Positions 9,614 through 17,863 of a stretch of DNA of 64,000 nt are shown here, one piece after another; position 1 is the stretch's first letter; each line of letters starts with the position of its first letter. The translations under genes and the position numbers were made by a program. Location: NCBI RefSeq assembly GCF_004803835.1, contig NZ_CP012545.1:992001-1056000 (forward strand), in the 5' to 3' direction. The stretch comes from Campylobacter sp. RM6914. GTDB lineage: Bacteria > Campylobacterota > Campylobacteria > Campylobacterales > Campylobacteraceae. The notes below the pieces were generated by a model. That model saw nothing but the letters and a program-made list of their open reading frames with translations. It made no database searches and was not told where the DNA came from.

Positions 9614-10480
9614 TTATTTAAGCGCCTCTTTTAAAAATTCCTGCACATAAAGTTCTCTTAAAGCCATTGAAAATTTACCTATCTTTCCGCCGTTTATAGC
9701 TCTTCCGTCAGCCTTTATCACAGGAAGTAATATAAGCGTAGCAGCCGATATAAACACCTCGTCCGCCTCATAAACTTCACTCATGCTAAATTTTCTCTGC
9801 TCAACTTTTAATCCTGCCTGATCGGCTAATCTCAAAAGACGCTTACGGCGAATTCCTGGCAAAATTTCATTTGAAAGTGGTTTTGTTATTAAAACACCAT
9901 CTTTTATGATAAATGCACTTGAACTACAACCCTCTGTCACGAAGCCATCTTCAACCATAAATCCCTCATGTGCGCCCTTTTTATGGGCTTCATTTTTCGC
10001 ATAGCACTGAGCCAAAAGCGATATAGACTTGATGTCGCGTCGTTTCCAACGTATGTCATCTACACTTGCTACTTCTATGCCTGTTGTTGCTAGCGGATTA
10101 CTTAAAATTTCTGCTTCATAGCAAAAAACAAACACACTTGGAGTTAAATTCTCGATAAAATAAAAATCCCTAGGAGCGGCGCCACGCGTAATCTGCATAT
10201 ATACACCGCCCTCTTTTAGGTTGTTTTTTGTTATTATTTCATATAAAATTTCTTCAAATTTTTCCTTATTATAAGGAAGTTTTAGCTCTATCTCTTTAAG
10301 GCTTCGTTCGAACCTAAGCCAGAAATCCTCTCTATCAACAAGACGAGAATTTATAACAGGAACTACCTCGTAAATCCCGTCTCCAAAGACAAAACCTCTG
10401 TCAAAAGCACTTACTTTAGCTTCCGATGCTTTGCAAAATTCTCCATTTAAAAAAACTATTTCCATGTTACTTCCCGCCAT
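9614..10480 (-). CDS. class IV PLP aminotransferase, probable D-amino-acid (D-alanine) transaminase
   Basis: 288 residues of fold-type IV PLP enzyme. FDRGFVFGDGIYEV is the N-terminal signature and the PLP lysine is in DIKSISLL near residue 142. VTEGCSSSAF carries the cofactor-contacting Glu. The RGAAPRDF segment resembles D-alanine transaminases (RGxxPR) more than IlvE. Such enzymes interconvert D-Ala and D-Glu for peptidoglycan. The first ATG (MAGSN) is preferred over the internal MEIVFLN because AAAGGAG lies 5 bases upstream. A branched-chain or aminodeoxychorismate lyase role is possible but less likely. Confidence 0.78.
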   Translation of the reverse strand: MAGSNMEIVFLNGEFCKASEAKVSAFDRGFVFGDGIYEVVPVINSRLVDREDFWLRFERSLKEIELKLPYNKEKFEEILYEIITKNNLKEGGVYMQITRGAAPRDFYFIENLTPSVFVFCYEAEILSNPLATTGIEVASVDDIRWKRRDIKSISLLAQCYAKNEAHKKGAHEGFMVEDGFVTEGCSSSAFIIKDGVLITKPLSNEILPGIRRKRLLRLADQAGLKVEQRKFSMSEVYEADEVFISAATLILLPVIKADGRAINGGKIGKFSMALRELYVQEFLKEALK

Positions 10481-10542
10481 CTTTGCTCCTTTAAATTTTA
10501 GTAAAATTGTAGCAAATTTTACTCTATTTTAGGGTTTTTTGA

Positions 10543-10548
10543 TATAAT
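10543..10548 (+). promoter_or_regulatory. consensus -10 element (TATAAT)
   Basis: TTTTTTGATATAAT is a typical Campylobacter sigma-70 promoter (T-rich, extended TG, -10 TATAAT) 32 bases upstream of the ATG at 10581. Confidence 0.65.
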
Positions 10549-10580
10549 TGCGTTAAATTTTAATAAAATATTGGAACAAA

Positions 10581-11087
10581 ATGAAAGAAAATTTAAAAAA
10601 ATACATACTAGATAGCATCTTTGTCGTATCAAAACAACCAGTTCTTTTTAGGGATTTACTTGAAGCAAACTGCCTTTTTAACGAAGGCATGTTAGTAGAC
10701 GGCGCAAAACTAAATTTCAAATTCAGACACTCTAAAACATATAAAATTTATGCACTCATATGCATATTGTTTCTTTTCCCGTTACTTGTGTTAACCCATC
10801 ATTTTTTATCAAATATCGATGCGCATATTTCTATTTTAGTTACCGTTGCGGTTACATCCGTTGTTTTTATAGGTTTTGATATGTTTAAGGTTTGGGCGAG
10901 AAAAGAAAAAAGCCGCGAACTTATCAAAAAAGCTTGGGCGGTGCATTTTCCATACTTTACTTATGAGAAATACTCAACAAAAGTAGAAGAAATTTATAAC
11001 GAAGCGATAAAAAATGACATACCTAAAAAAGAGCTTGAGCAATACGTTCTTGAAAAACTTATCTTACAAAAGGAAAGTGCCGAATAG
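10581..11087 (+). CDS. conserved two-helix membrane protein, unknown function
   Basis: 168 residues. A ~50-residue cytoplasmic N-terminal segment is followed by two hydrophobic helices (about 58-76 and 84-104), then a charged C-terminal tail with amphipathic helices ending in QKESAE. No catalytic motif was recognised. It converges on the ftsL-like gene with no intergenic space (stop at 11087, next gene ends 11088). Probably a Campylobacterota-specific inner-membrane protein. Confidence 0.7.
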   Translation: MKENLKKYILDSIFVVSKQPVLFRDLLEANCLFNEGMLVDGAKLNFKFRHSKTYKIYALICILFLFPLLVLTHHFLSNIDAHISILVTVAVTSVVFIGFDMFKVWARKEKSRELIKKAWAVHFPYFTYEKYSTKVEEIYNEAIKNDIPKKELEQYVLEKLILQKESAE

Positions 11088-11381
11088 TTACTTCCATTGC
11101 GGATCTTGCAGTGGGTTTAGAATTTGATTTTTGTAGCGAAGGTTTTCAAGCCTGGTATTTAAAGCCTTATACTCTTCTAATAAAACATCGCGTTTTCCGC
11201 TTATCTCGGCTATATCGCGACTCAAATAATAAATTTGATTTGCTATATAAATTTTAGGTAACAACAATCCAAGTGCAACAAACATCGCAAGATAGACCAT
11301 TACTAGTGTTTTAAAGCTTAAATTTTGTTCGTGCTTTTGCTCTTCGTCATGAAGCTCAAGTAGTTCTACTTTTTCATCCAT
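11088..11381 (-). CDS. FtsL-like bitopic division protein candidate
   Basis: 97 residues: a ~24-residue cytoplasmic tail, one membrane helix (about 25-45), then a coiled-coil-like stretch (IAEISGKRDVLLEEYKALNTRLENLRYK). This is the FtsL/DivIC layout. The gene follows rsmH with a 3-bp gap, the position of ftsL in the mra/dcw cluster of many bacteria, and ftsA/ftsZ are about 3 kb away. FtsL sequences are poorly conserved, so the call rests on architecture and context. Confidence 0.6.
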   Translation of the reverse strand: MDEKVELLELHDEEQKHEQNLSFKTLVMVYLAMFVALGLLLPKIYIANQIYYLSRDIAEISGKRDVLLEEYKALNTRLENLRYKNQILNPLQDPQWK

Positions 11382-11384
11382 TAT

Positions 11385-12308
11385 CTACCCTTTAAACTCA
11401 AAAACACGCATTTTAGCACAACTACTACGAGAATTAACAGCTATCTCTTCCTTGCTTGGCGTTATGGCTTTTTTGGTTAAAATTTTACCCAAAGCGTGAT
11501 TACCGCCACACTCACATCTTATAGCAAAAGATGGACATATGCACTCCTTTGCCCACTCTTTAAATGTATTTTTTACAATCCTATCTTCAAGAGAATGAAA
11601 GCTAATTATCGCTACTTTGCAACCATTAAACTTAGCGTTTTTAATGCTTTCAAGAAGCATTTCAAGCTCACCTAGCTCGTTATTTACCTCTATCCTAATT
11701 GCTTGACAAACAAGTATAGCAGGGCTTACGCTTCTTCCTTTTATCGGTCTTGTGCCAACTATACCGGCCAACTCTTTTGCGCTTGTTATGGCTTTTGTTT
11801 TTCTAGCTTCAATGATTTTTTGGGCTATAAAATTTGCATTTGTAAGCTCTGCGTATTTGTATAAAATTTCAGCTAGTTTTTCTTTATCATAACTATTTAT
11901 AACATCATATGCACTTAGTCCGTCAGATTGATTCATGCGCATATCAAGAGTGTCGGAATTTATACTAAAGCCCCGATCGTTTTTATCAAGCTGAAGAGAG
12001 CTAACCCCTATATCAGCAAGCAGTCCTTTAACATTTTTTTTGTCATTTTGATCAAGAATTTGAATTAATCCAGAAAATTTGCTCTTATAAATTCTAACTC
12101 GCTCACCAAATTCAGATAGTTTTTTTTTGGAAAATTCTATCGCCTCATCATCTCTATCGCAAGCTATAAGGTTTAAATTTGAATTTGCTTTTAGTAGTGC
12201 CGACGAATGTCCTCCATATCCTAAAGTGCAATCTATAAAATTACCTTTAGTATCCTTAAAAACATCCAAAACTTCTTCTAGTAAAACGCTAACATGTGGG
12301 CTTTGCAA
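11385..12308 (-). CDS. rsmH: 16S rRNA (cytosine-1402-N4)-methyltransferase RsmH
   Basis: 307 residues, complete. The N-terminal HVSVLLEEVLD and the SAM-binding DCTLGYGGHS are diagnostic of RsmH (MraW), as are LLADIGVSSLQLD and the C-terminal ISFHSLEDRIVK. It methylates N4 of C1402 in 16S rRNA, tuning decoding in the P site. Start ATG is in the canonical position (MQSPHVSVLL). It leads a two-gene unit with the FtsL-like gene. Confidence 0.96.
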   Translation of the reverse strand: MQSPHVSVLLEEVLDVFKDTKGNFIDCTLGYGGHSSALLKANSNLNLIACDRDDEAIEFSKKKLSEFGERVRIYKSKFSGLIQILDQNDKKNVKGLLADIGVSSLQLDKNDRGFSINSDTLDMRMNQSDGLSAYDVINSYDKEKLAEILYKYAELTNANFIAQKIIEARKTKAITSAKELAGIVGTRPIKGRSVSPAILVCQAIRIEVNNELGELEMLLESIKNAKFNGCKVAIISFHSLEDRIVKNTFKEWAKECICPSFAIRCECGGNHALGKILTKKAITPSKEEIAVNSRSSCAKMRVFEFKG

Positions 12309-12394
12309 AATATTTTCTTCCTTTAAATTTAATTATAAATTTATCTAATCTTTACTTAAAAAGTAATTTTATGTAAAATTTTATGTAGTTTTAT

Positions 12395-12400
12395 TATAAT
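12395..12400 (+). promoter_or_regulatory. -10 element (TATAAT) of the aldolase-like gene
   Basis: TTTTATTATAAT lies 20 bases upstream of the ATG at 12421, followed by an AAAAAAGGA ribosome site. Predicted. Confidence 0.6.
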
Positions 12401-12420
12401 TAAACCAAAAAAGGATAAAA

Positions 12421-13017
12421 ATGGAACTCCAGCACTCCATAAATGAGCTAAAAAAGATTTCACTTTCGATGTTTAGAAAAAATTTCCTAGGCGTTTTTCA
12501 TGGCTCTATCTCGGCAAGAGTAGAGAGAAATCAATTTCTTATCAATAAACAAAATGCAATATTTGACGACATTAAAGATAGTGATTTGACGCTACTGTTT
12601 TCAAAGAAGGACTATCGTTGGAATGAAGCAAGCATGGATGCATATATACACCTAAACATATACAAAAACATAAACGAAGCAAAATTTATATGCTACGCCA
12701 TGCCTCCTTACACAACAGCCTATGCCATGAAACATGACAAAATCGAGCCAAAAGACTATTTTGGGTATATGAAATTTCATCAAATTCATGTTTATGCGCC
12801 AAAGCAATTTGAAGACTGGTATGAACGAGCAGAAACCGAAATTTATCGTTACATGCTTGAAAAAAATACAAACATCGTAGTTATAAAAGGATATGGAATT
12901 TACGCTTTTAGTCGCACACCACAGCAGCTAGCAAAGGAAATAGCGATACTAGAAAATAGTTGCAAACTTTTATATTTGTCAAATTATTACGAAAAATTTT
13001 CAAGCGAATTATACTAA
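12421..13017 (+). CDS. class II aldolase/adducin-fold protein lacking the metal-binding residues
   Basis: 198 residues aligning by eye over the full class II aldolase/adducin head domain. Active members bind a divalent metal through an HxH pair in 'vHtHPPyat' and a third His in 'nHG'. Here those places read CYAMPPYTT (about 93-101) and IKGYGIYAF, and the Glu of 'SsE..lH' is Asp in SMDAYIH. All expected metal ligands are therefore missing and aldol chemistry is unlikely. It has its own promoter and a terminator overlapping its stop, and stands alone between rsmH and the ppiD-ftsA-ftsZ group. It may be a binding or structural protein. Confidence 0.8.
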   Translation: MELQHSINELKKISLSMFRKNFLGVFHGSISARVERNQFLINKQNAIFDDIKDSDLTLLFSKKDYRWNEASMDAYIHLNIYKNINEAKFICYAMPPYTTAYAMKHDKIEPKDYFGYMKFHQIHVYAPKQFEDWYERAETEIYRYMLEKNTNIVVIKGYGIYAFSRTPQQLAKEIAILENSCKLLYLSNYYEKFSSELY

Positions 13018-13045
13018 CACTCTTTGAAAAATGTTAGTAATTTTT
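13012..13045 (+). terminator. rho-independent terminator after the aldolase-like gene
   Basis: Arms tactaaca (13012-13019) and tgttagta (13032-13039) form a perfect 8-bp stem followed by ATTTTT. The stem begins inside the last codons and includes the TAA stop. Confidence 0.75.
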
Positions 13046-13101
13046 GGCAATATAAACCGCATTAAAAGCTCGTTTTTAAGGTTACTTAAGACTATTTTTA
13101 G

Positions 13102-13107
13102 TAAAAT
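13102..13107 (+). promoter_or_regulatory. -10 element (TAAAAT) upstream of ppiD-ftsA-ftsZ
   Basis: ATTTTTAGTAAAAT, a Campylobacter-like extended -10, lies 41 bases before the ATG at 13149. It probably drives the three-gene unit ending in ftsZ. Predicted. Confidence 0.5.
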
Positions 13108-13148
13108 AGCACATAATTTTCGTTAGTGATTAAAAAGGATTAAAATTC

Positions 13149-14606
13149 ATGATAACTTGGATGCAAAAAAATAAAAAATATTTAGTTGTAACAATATGGA
13201 TAAGCGTTATCGCTTTTGTCGGAGCAGGCTTTGTAGGATGGGGTGCTTACGACCTAAACAACAACAGAGCGACATCAGTGGCAACCGTTGGTCATAGAAA
13301 CATTAGCGTTCAAGAACTTCAACAAAAGTATAATCAAATTTATGACTATTACAGCAACATATTTGACGGTCAATTTACTCAAGAAAAAGCCGAAGAGATA
13401 GGTCTTGAAAATATAGCTATGCAAGCTGTCATACAAGATAACTTGCTACTAAATTTTGCCGATGATATTGGTCTTAGCGTTAGTGATGAAGATGTTTTAA
13501 AATACATCGTTGCTGATCCATCTTTTCAAACAGACGGAGCATTTAATAAAAATTTATACTACGATGTATTAAGGCGTGCAAGGATTAATCCAAACGACTA
13601 TGAAAAGAATTTAAAACGCCAAATACTTATGGATAAGATAAATTTCATACTAAAAACAACAGCAACACAAAAAGATATCGAACTTATGAATGCAGCGTTT
13701 TTTATGCAAGACAGAGTTGCCGTTGAGATAATCAAATCTGACAAAAATGAAATCACAGTCAATGAAAATGAGCTAAAACAACTGTGGGAAAATAACAAAA
13801 ACAACTATATGACCGACACTCTTTACGGCTTACAAACTCTATATATCGAGTCAAATAACATTGATGTAAATGCAACAGAACTAACAGCTTACTATAACGA
13901 TAACAAAGATAAATACAAAGATAGTGATGACAAAATCATCGCTTTTGAAAATGCAAAAGAGCAAGTTTTGAAAGACTACAGCCTAGAAAAAAACAAAACA
14001 CAAGCGCTAGAAAAATACATTGCCGTAAAAAAAGGTGAAATTTCAACAGACAGCGAGATATATGTAACTGAAAATAACGCAACTTTTGATATGCAAGAAA
14101 TCAAAGAGGCAAATCTTGGCGAGACAATCAAGCCTTTTATCTATCAAAACGGCTACCTTATAACAAAGATCAAAAGCATCACGCCTCCTCAGCCTATGAG
14201 TTTTGAAGCAGCTAGAGAGCAAGTGCTAGAAATTTATAAATTTGACAAATCAAAAGAGATACTTGAGAGTAAAACAAAAGCAGCATTAGCAAATTTCAAA
14301 GGCAAAGATATTGGCTTTATTAGCAGAGATTTAAACCAAACTATAGATGGTTTAGAGATACATGAAGCACAAGCTTTTGTTAGTCAACTGTTAGAGTCGC
14401 CAAACAAAAAAGGCTACATTGTATTAGATGATAAAGCTGTTATTTACGAGATTTTGGAACAAAAGTTGCTTACTAATGATATAAATAACAACTACAAACA
14501 GCTTGTTGAACAAAATATTGCGAATCTTAAAAATAGTGAGCTTATGCAAGATTTGACAAACGAACTGCAAAAGCGTTATGTAGTTAAAGAATACATCAAA
14601 AGGTAA
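13149..14606 (+). CDS. PpiD/SurA-like membrane-anchored periplasmic chaperone
   Basis: 485 residues. One N-terminal signal-anchor helix (about 12-32, WISVIAFVGAGFVGWGAY) is followed by a SurA-N-type domain (about 40-175) starting VATVGHRNISVQELQQKY, with helices like EEIGLENIAMQAVIQDNLLL. The rest is a charged alpha/beta region. PpiD-type proteins fold secreted and outer-membrane proteins near the Sec exit. A clear parvulin catalytic loop is not obvious, so it may be a chaperone without isomerase activity. It is 5 bp upstream of ftsA, and I recall the same ppiD-like-ftsA-ftsZ order in Campylobacter and Helicobacter. Confidence 0.8.
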   Translation: MITWMQKNKKYLVVTIWISVIAFVGAGFVGWGAYDLNNNRATSVATVGHRNISVQELQQKYNQIYDYYSNIFDGQFTQEKAEEIGLENIAMQAVIQDNLLLNFADDIGLSVSDEDVLKYIVADPSFQTDGAFNKNLYYDVLRRARINPNDYEKNLKRQILMDKINFILKTTATQKDIELMNAAFFMQDRVAVEIIKSDKNEITVNENELKQLWENNKNNYMTDTLYGLQTLYIESNNIDVNATELTAYYNDNKDKYKDSDDKIIAFENAKEQVLKDYSLEKNKTQALEKYIAVKKGEISTDSEIYVTENNATFDMQEIKEANLGETIKPFIYQNGYLITKIKSITPPQPMSFEAAREQVLEIYKFDKSKEILESKTKAALANFKGKDIGFISRDLNQTIDGLEIHEAQAFVSQLLESPNKKGYIVLDDKAVIYEILEQKLLTNDINNNYKQLVEQNIANLKNSELMQDLTNELQKRYVVKEYIKR

Positions 14607-14611
14607 TTGTT

Positions 14612-16042
14612 TTGAGTACTAGAATTTTAGGTATAGATGTCGGCTCGTTTCAGATATGTGCTGTTATAGCTCAGCATGATGAAAACGGAATTCGGGTTAT
14701 AGGCATAGGCACAGAAAAGACACAAGGTATCAAAAAAGGTGTCATTACAAATATAGAACTTGCATCAAAATCAATAAAAAATGCACTTCAAGAAGCACAA
14801 AGAGTAGCCGGCACACAGTATGAAAAAGTTATAGTTTCACTATCTGGTGCATACACTAAAAGCGTAGATAGTAGCGGTGTGGTAAATGTACCAAATCATG
14901 AAATAGGCATACGAGAGATAGAAAGAGCCATGCAAATGGCTGACCATACGGCAAATATACCTAGTGAATACGAAAAACTCCATGTCTTGCCTTATAATTT
15001 TAAAGTAGACGGACAAGAGCATATTGAAGACCCAATAGGTATGAACGGAACTAGACTTGAAGTTCAAACACATATCGTAACCGTGCAAAAATCAGCACTA
15101 AGCAACCTAAGAAAAGCAATCAGCTCTGCAGGAATTCAAATAGATAATATCGTCTTATCAGGATACGCTTCAGCCATTGCAACACTTACCGAAGATGAAA
15201 AAGAGCTCGGGGTGGTGCTTATCGACATGGGTGGTGCCACTTGCAACATGGTTATTCACTCTGGAAATTCTATTAGATATAATGAATTTTTAGGTGTGGG
15301 CTCAGCAAATATAACAAACGACCTATCTATGGCGCTACATACTCCTTTACCAAAAGCCGAGGAGATAAAGATAAATTACGGCGCATTGATAAATAAATCC
15401 GTAGACCTTATCGAGCTTCCTATTCTTGGAGATGAAAGTAAAACTCACGAGGTTTCACTTGATATCATATCAAACGTAATTTATGCAAGAGCCGAAGAGA
15501 CACTTATGATACTTGCTAAAATTTTAGAAGATAGTGGCTATAAAGATCTTATAGGCGCTGGAGTAGTTATCACCGGCGGTATGACAAAACTTGAAGGATT
15601 AAGAGATCTTGCGTCTGCTATATTTGACAAAATGCCTGTTCGCATAGCAAAACCAAAAGAGACTGAAGGACTCTATGAGATACTTAGAGAGCCTGCCAAC
15701 TCTTGCGCTATAGGTCTTTGTATGTATGGAGCTGGCGAATTTACATCATACGAGATAGACTCTGAAAAGCGCATGAGATACCACGGGGAAATTATCTCAA
15801 AACCAAAAAATAGCTTTAATAAAATTTTTGAAGAAGAAAACGTAAAAGAAGATATAAATTTAAGAAATAAAACTTTTAATCCGTTTGAAGTTGAAGGTGT
15901 AGAAATAATCGGCAATGAACAAAAGGCTTTGGAGCAAAGAGTTGTTAAAAACGAACTTGCTAATATTGCTGATATAAGCAAACAAGATAAACAGCCAAAT
16001 ATCTTTACCAAATTTTGGCAACGACTTACACAATTATTTTAA
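14612..16042 (+). CDS. ftsA: cell division protein FtsA
   Basis: 476 residues, actin-like ATPase that anchors FtsZ to the membrane. Seen: phosphate-1 motif LGIDVGSFQICAVI, 1C domain TYEKVIVSLSGAYTKS-like segment, phosphate-2 VVLIDMGGATCNM, adenosine motif VVITGGMTKLEGL, and a C-terminal amphipathic helix FTKFWQRLTQLF that inserts in the membrane. Translation starts at a TTG (14612), with an AAAAGG site 8 bases before it. The C-terminal linker is longer than in E. coli (420 aa). Confidence 0.95.
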   Translation: MSTRILGIDVGSFQICAVIAQHDENGIRVIGIGTEKTQGIKKGVITNIELASKSIKNALQEAQRVAGTQYEKVIVSLSGAYTKSVDSSGVVNVPNHEIGIREIERAMQMADHTANIPSEYEKLHVLPYNFKVDGQEHIEDPIGMNGTRLEVQTHIVTVQKSALSNLRKAISSAGIQIDNIVLSGYASAIATLTEDEKELGVVLIDMGGATCNMVIHSGNSIRYNEFLGVGSANITNDLSMALHTPLPKAEEIKINYGALINKSVDLIELPILGDESKTHEVSLDIISNVIYARAEETLMILAKILEDSGYKDLIGAGVVITGGMTKLEGLRDLASAIFDKMPVRIAKPKETEGLYEILREPANSCAIGLCMYGAGEFTSYEIDSEKRMRYHGEIISKPKNSFNKIFEEENVKEDINLRNKTFNPFEVEGVEIIGNEQKALEQRVVKNELANIADISKQDKQPNIFTKFWQRLTQLF

Positions 16043-16056
16043 GGAGAATTTCTAAA

Positions 16057-17193
16057 ATGAGCAGCTTTACAGTAGAAGAAAATAAAAGCATATATGGCGC
16101 TAAGATAAAAGTTATAGGCGTAGGCGGCGGCGGCGGAAATATGATAAATCATATGATAAGAGAAAATAGCGCTTTAAATATTGATTTGATAGTGGCAAAT
16201 ACAGACGCTCAAGCACTTGAAAATTCTCCTGCACACACTACAATCCAGCTTGGCGAGAAAAAAACAAAAGGGCTAGGAGCCGGCATGAGACCTGAGGTTG
16301 GCAAAGAAGCCGCTCAAGAGAGCTACGACGAGATAAAAAGCGCACTTGAAACTTCAGATATTGTCTTTATTGCTTCTGGTCTTGGTGGCGGTACAGGAAC
16401 CGGAGCCGCTCCTATTGTAGCACAGGCCGCAAAAGAAGTGGGTGCTCTAACGGTAGCAGTGGTCACTATACCTTTTATGTTTGAGGGCAAAAAGCGTCGC
16501 AAACTAGCCGAAATAGGACTAAGTGAACTTCGTAAAGAAAGCGACTCGATAGTTGTTATACCTAATGATAAACTTCTAACTTTGATAGATAAAAAAGCTG
16601 GTATAAAAGAAAGCTTTGAAATAGTTGATAACGTGTTAGCACGTGCCGTTAGTGGCATGAGTACCATAGTCCTAGACTCAGGCAAAAGCGATATCAACCT
16701 TGACTTTGCCGATGTTAGAACTGTTATGAGCCATAGAGGTATGGCGCTAATGGGCGTAGGCGAGGCAGAGGGCGAAGATGCTGCTCAAGAGGCTATGAAA
16801 AACGCTATCCAATCACCTCTTCTTGACAATATGAGTATAACCGGCGCCATGGGTGTTCTAGTGCACTTTAGGATCAATCCTACTTGCCCTCTAAGCGACA
16901 TTCATGAAGCTATGGCTATCATACAAGATGCGGCTGATGAAGATGCCGATATCGTATTTGGTACTACAACTGACGAAGATGCGGCAAACAATAAAGTCCA
17001 AGTTACAATAGTTGCAACAGGCTTTCAGTCAGCCAAAGAAGAGATAGAAGAAAAAAAGGAAGTCGAAAGCCTAAATGAAGCCATAAAAAAGGAGAGGATC
17101 CTAAGACTTCAAAAAGTAAGCGGCGGATACAATAGTGAAGACTACATGGCGCAACTTGACGTTCCATCATATATGCGTCATCAAATGGACTAA
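16057..17193 (+). CDS. ftsZ: cell division GTPase FtsZ
   Basis: 378 residues. Tubulin-like GTPase forming the Z ring. Seen: KVIGVGGGGGNMINHM, the tubulin signature GGGTGTGAAP, the T7 loop NLDFADVRTVM, and the C-terminal peptide DVPSYMR that binds FtsA. The start is placed at ATG 16057 (MSSFTVEENK) because a strong AAGGAG (16041-16046) lies 10 bases before it. A longer reading frame runs upstream inside ftsA but has no such site. It is 14 bp after the ftsA stop. Confidence 0.97.
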   Translation: MSSFTVEENKSIYGAKIKVIGVGGGGGNMINHMIRENSALNIDLIVANTDAQALENSPAHTTIQLGEKKTKGLGAGMRPEVGKEAAQESYDEIKSALETSDIVFIASGLGGGTGTGAAPIVAQAAKEVGALTVAVVTIPFMFEGKKRRKLAEIGLSELRKESDSIVVIPNDKLLTLIDKKAGIKESFEIVDNVLARAVSGMSTIVLDSGKSDINLDFADVRTVMSHRGMALMGVGEAEGEDAAQEAMKNAIQSPLLDNMSITGAMGVLVHFRINPTCPLSDIHEAMAIIQDAADEDADIVFGTTTDEDAANNKVQVTIVATGFQSAKEEIEEKKEVESLNEAIKKERILRLQKVSGGYNSEDYMAQLDVPSYMRHQMD

Positions 17194-17217
17194 AAAACAC
17201 ATAAAATTCTTCTTAAT

Positions 17218-17250
17218 AAATTTAAAAGGGGTTTATCTCCTTTTAAATTT
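17218..17250. terminator. hairpin after ftsZ
   Basis: A perfect 12-bp inverted repeat, aaatttaaaagg (17218-17229) / ccttttaaattt (17239-17250), with a 9-nt loop lies 25 bases after the ftsZ stop. The 3' flank is not a pure U-tract, but the A/T-rich base of the stem can serve. Confidence 0.65.
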
Positions 17251-17572
17251 CATATAGCCCACTCAAGCAAGCGCCATTTTTTAAAATCGCATTTTATATC
17301 GCTTCATTCTACTTTATATTGTTTTTATGTTTAGATCATCGTTTGTAGTTATAGCCAAAACTTATAGCAAGTAACTAGAGTTAGTTTTATTTAAATTTAT
17401 ATTTATTAAGATATTCGACGACCACGCAAAGCAGTTTATTAATATACAAAATCAGTGAAATTTATAAAAATAAATACTAACTAGACACAAGGTTTGCATT
17501 GAAAAGTTGGGAGTTAATTTTATTTTCAACTGCCAACTTGTTTACCCATAAAAGTAAACACTCGTGAATAAC
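17251..17572. other. 322-bp non-coding gap with two hairpins near its end
   Basis: No gene-like reading frame was seen here. Two inverted repeats stand near the right end: AAGTTGGGAGTT (17504-17515) with AACTGCCAACTT (17528-17539), 11 of 12 paired, then TGTTTAC (17539-17545) with GTAAACA (17554-17560). They lie just beyond the stop of the DUF59 gene and read on the minus strand as tandem hairpins, so they may terminate that operon. The rest (17251-17500) shows no recognisable content. Confidence 0.55.
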
Positions 17573-17863
17573 TTAAGCTCCTAAAGCCTTTTTGACCTCG
17601 TCTCTAGCCATCTGTATTGTCCACGCAGGCTCCCATACAAGATCTATATTGCACTCTTTTATACCATCTACTCTAAGAACTGCGTCATTTACCCAGCCAA
17701 GTATAAGCTCATGAAGAGGACAAGAGCGAGTTGAAAGCGTCATTATAACTTTTGCTTTATCCTCATCCACTACAACATCGTATATCAACCCCAAAGAAAC
17801 TATGTCAAACCCGACCTCAGGATCAACTATCGTCGAAAGCTCTTTATAAATTTTATCTTTCAT
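17573..17863 (-). CDS. DUF59/MIP18-family protein (SufT/PaaD-like metal-sulfur cluster factor)
   Basis: 96 residues, whole-length DUF59. Signature DPEVGFDIVSLGLIYDV near residue 13, followed by MTLSTRSCPLHELI with the conserved Cys and a C-terminal VWEPAWTIQMARDEVKK. Members help load Fe-S clusters. It overlaps the upstream membrane-protein gene by 11 bp and is the last gene of a DUF2249-membrane protein-DUF59 operon, a set commonly seen with nitrogen-oxide metabolism genes. Confidence 0.88.
   Translation of the reverse strand: MKDKIYKELSTIVDPEVGFDIVSLGLIYDVVVDEDKAKVIMTLSTRSCPLHELILGWVNDAVLRVDGIKECNIDLVWEPAWTIQMARDEVKKALGA

Noticed and set aside
16015-16056. 14-codon N-terminal extension of FtsZ
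   Set aside because: It lies within ftsA and lacks a ribosome site; AAGGAG at 16041-16046 sets the start at 16057.
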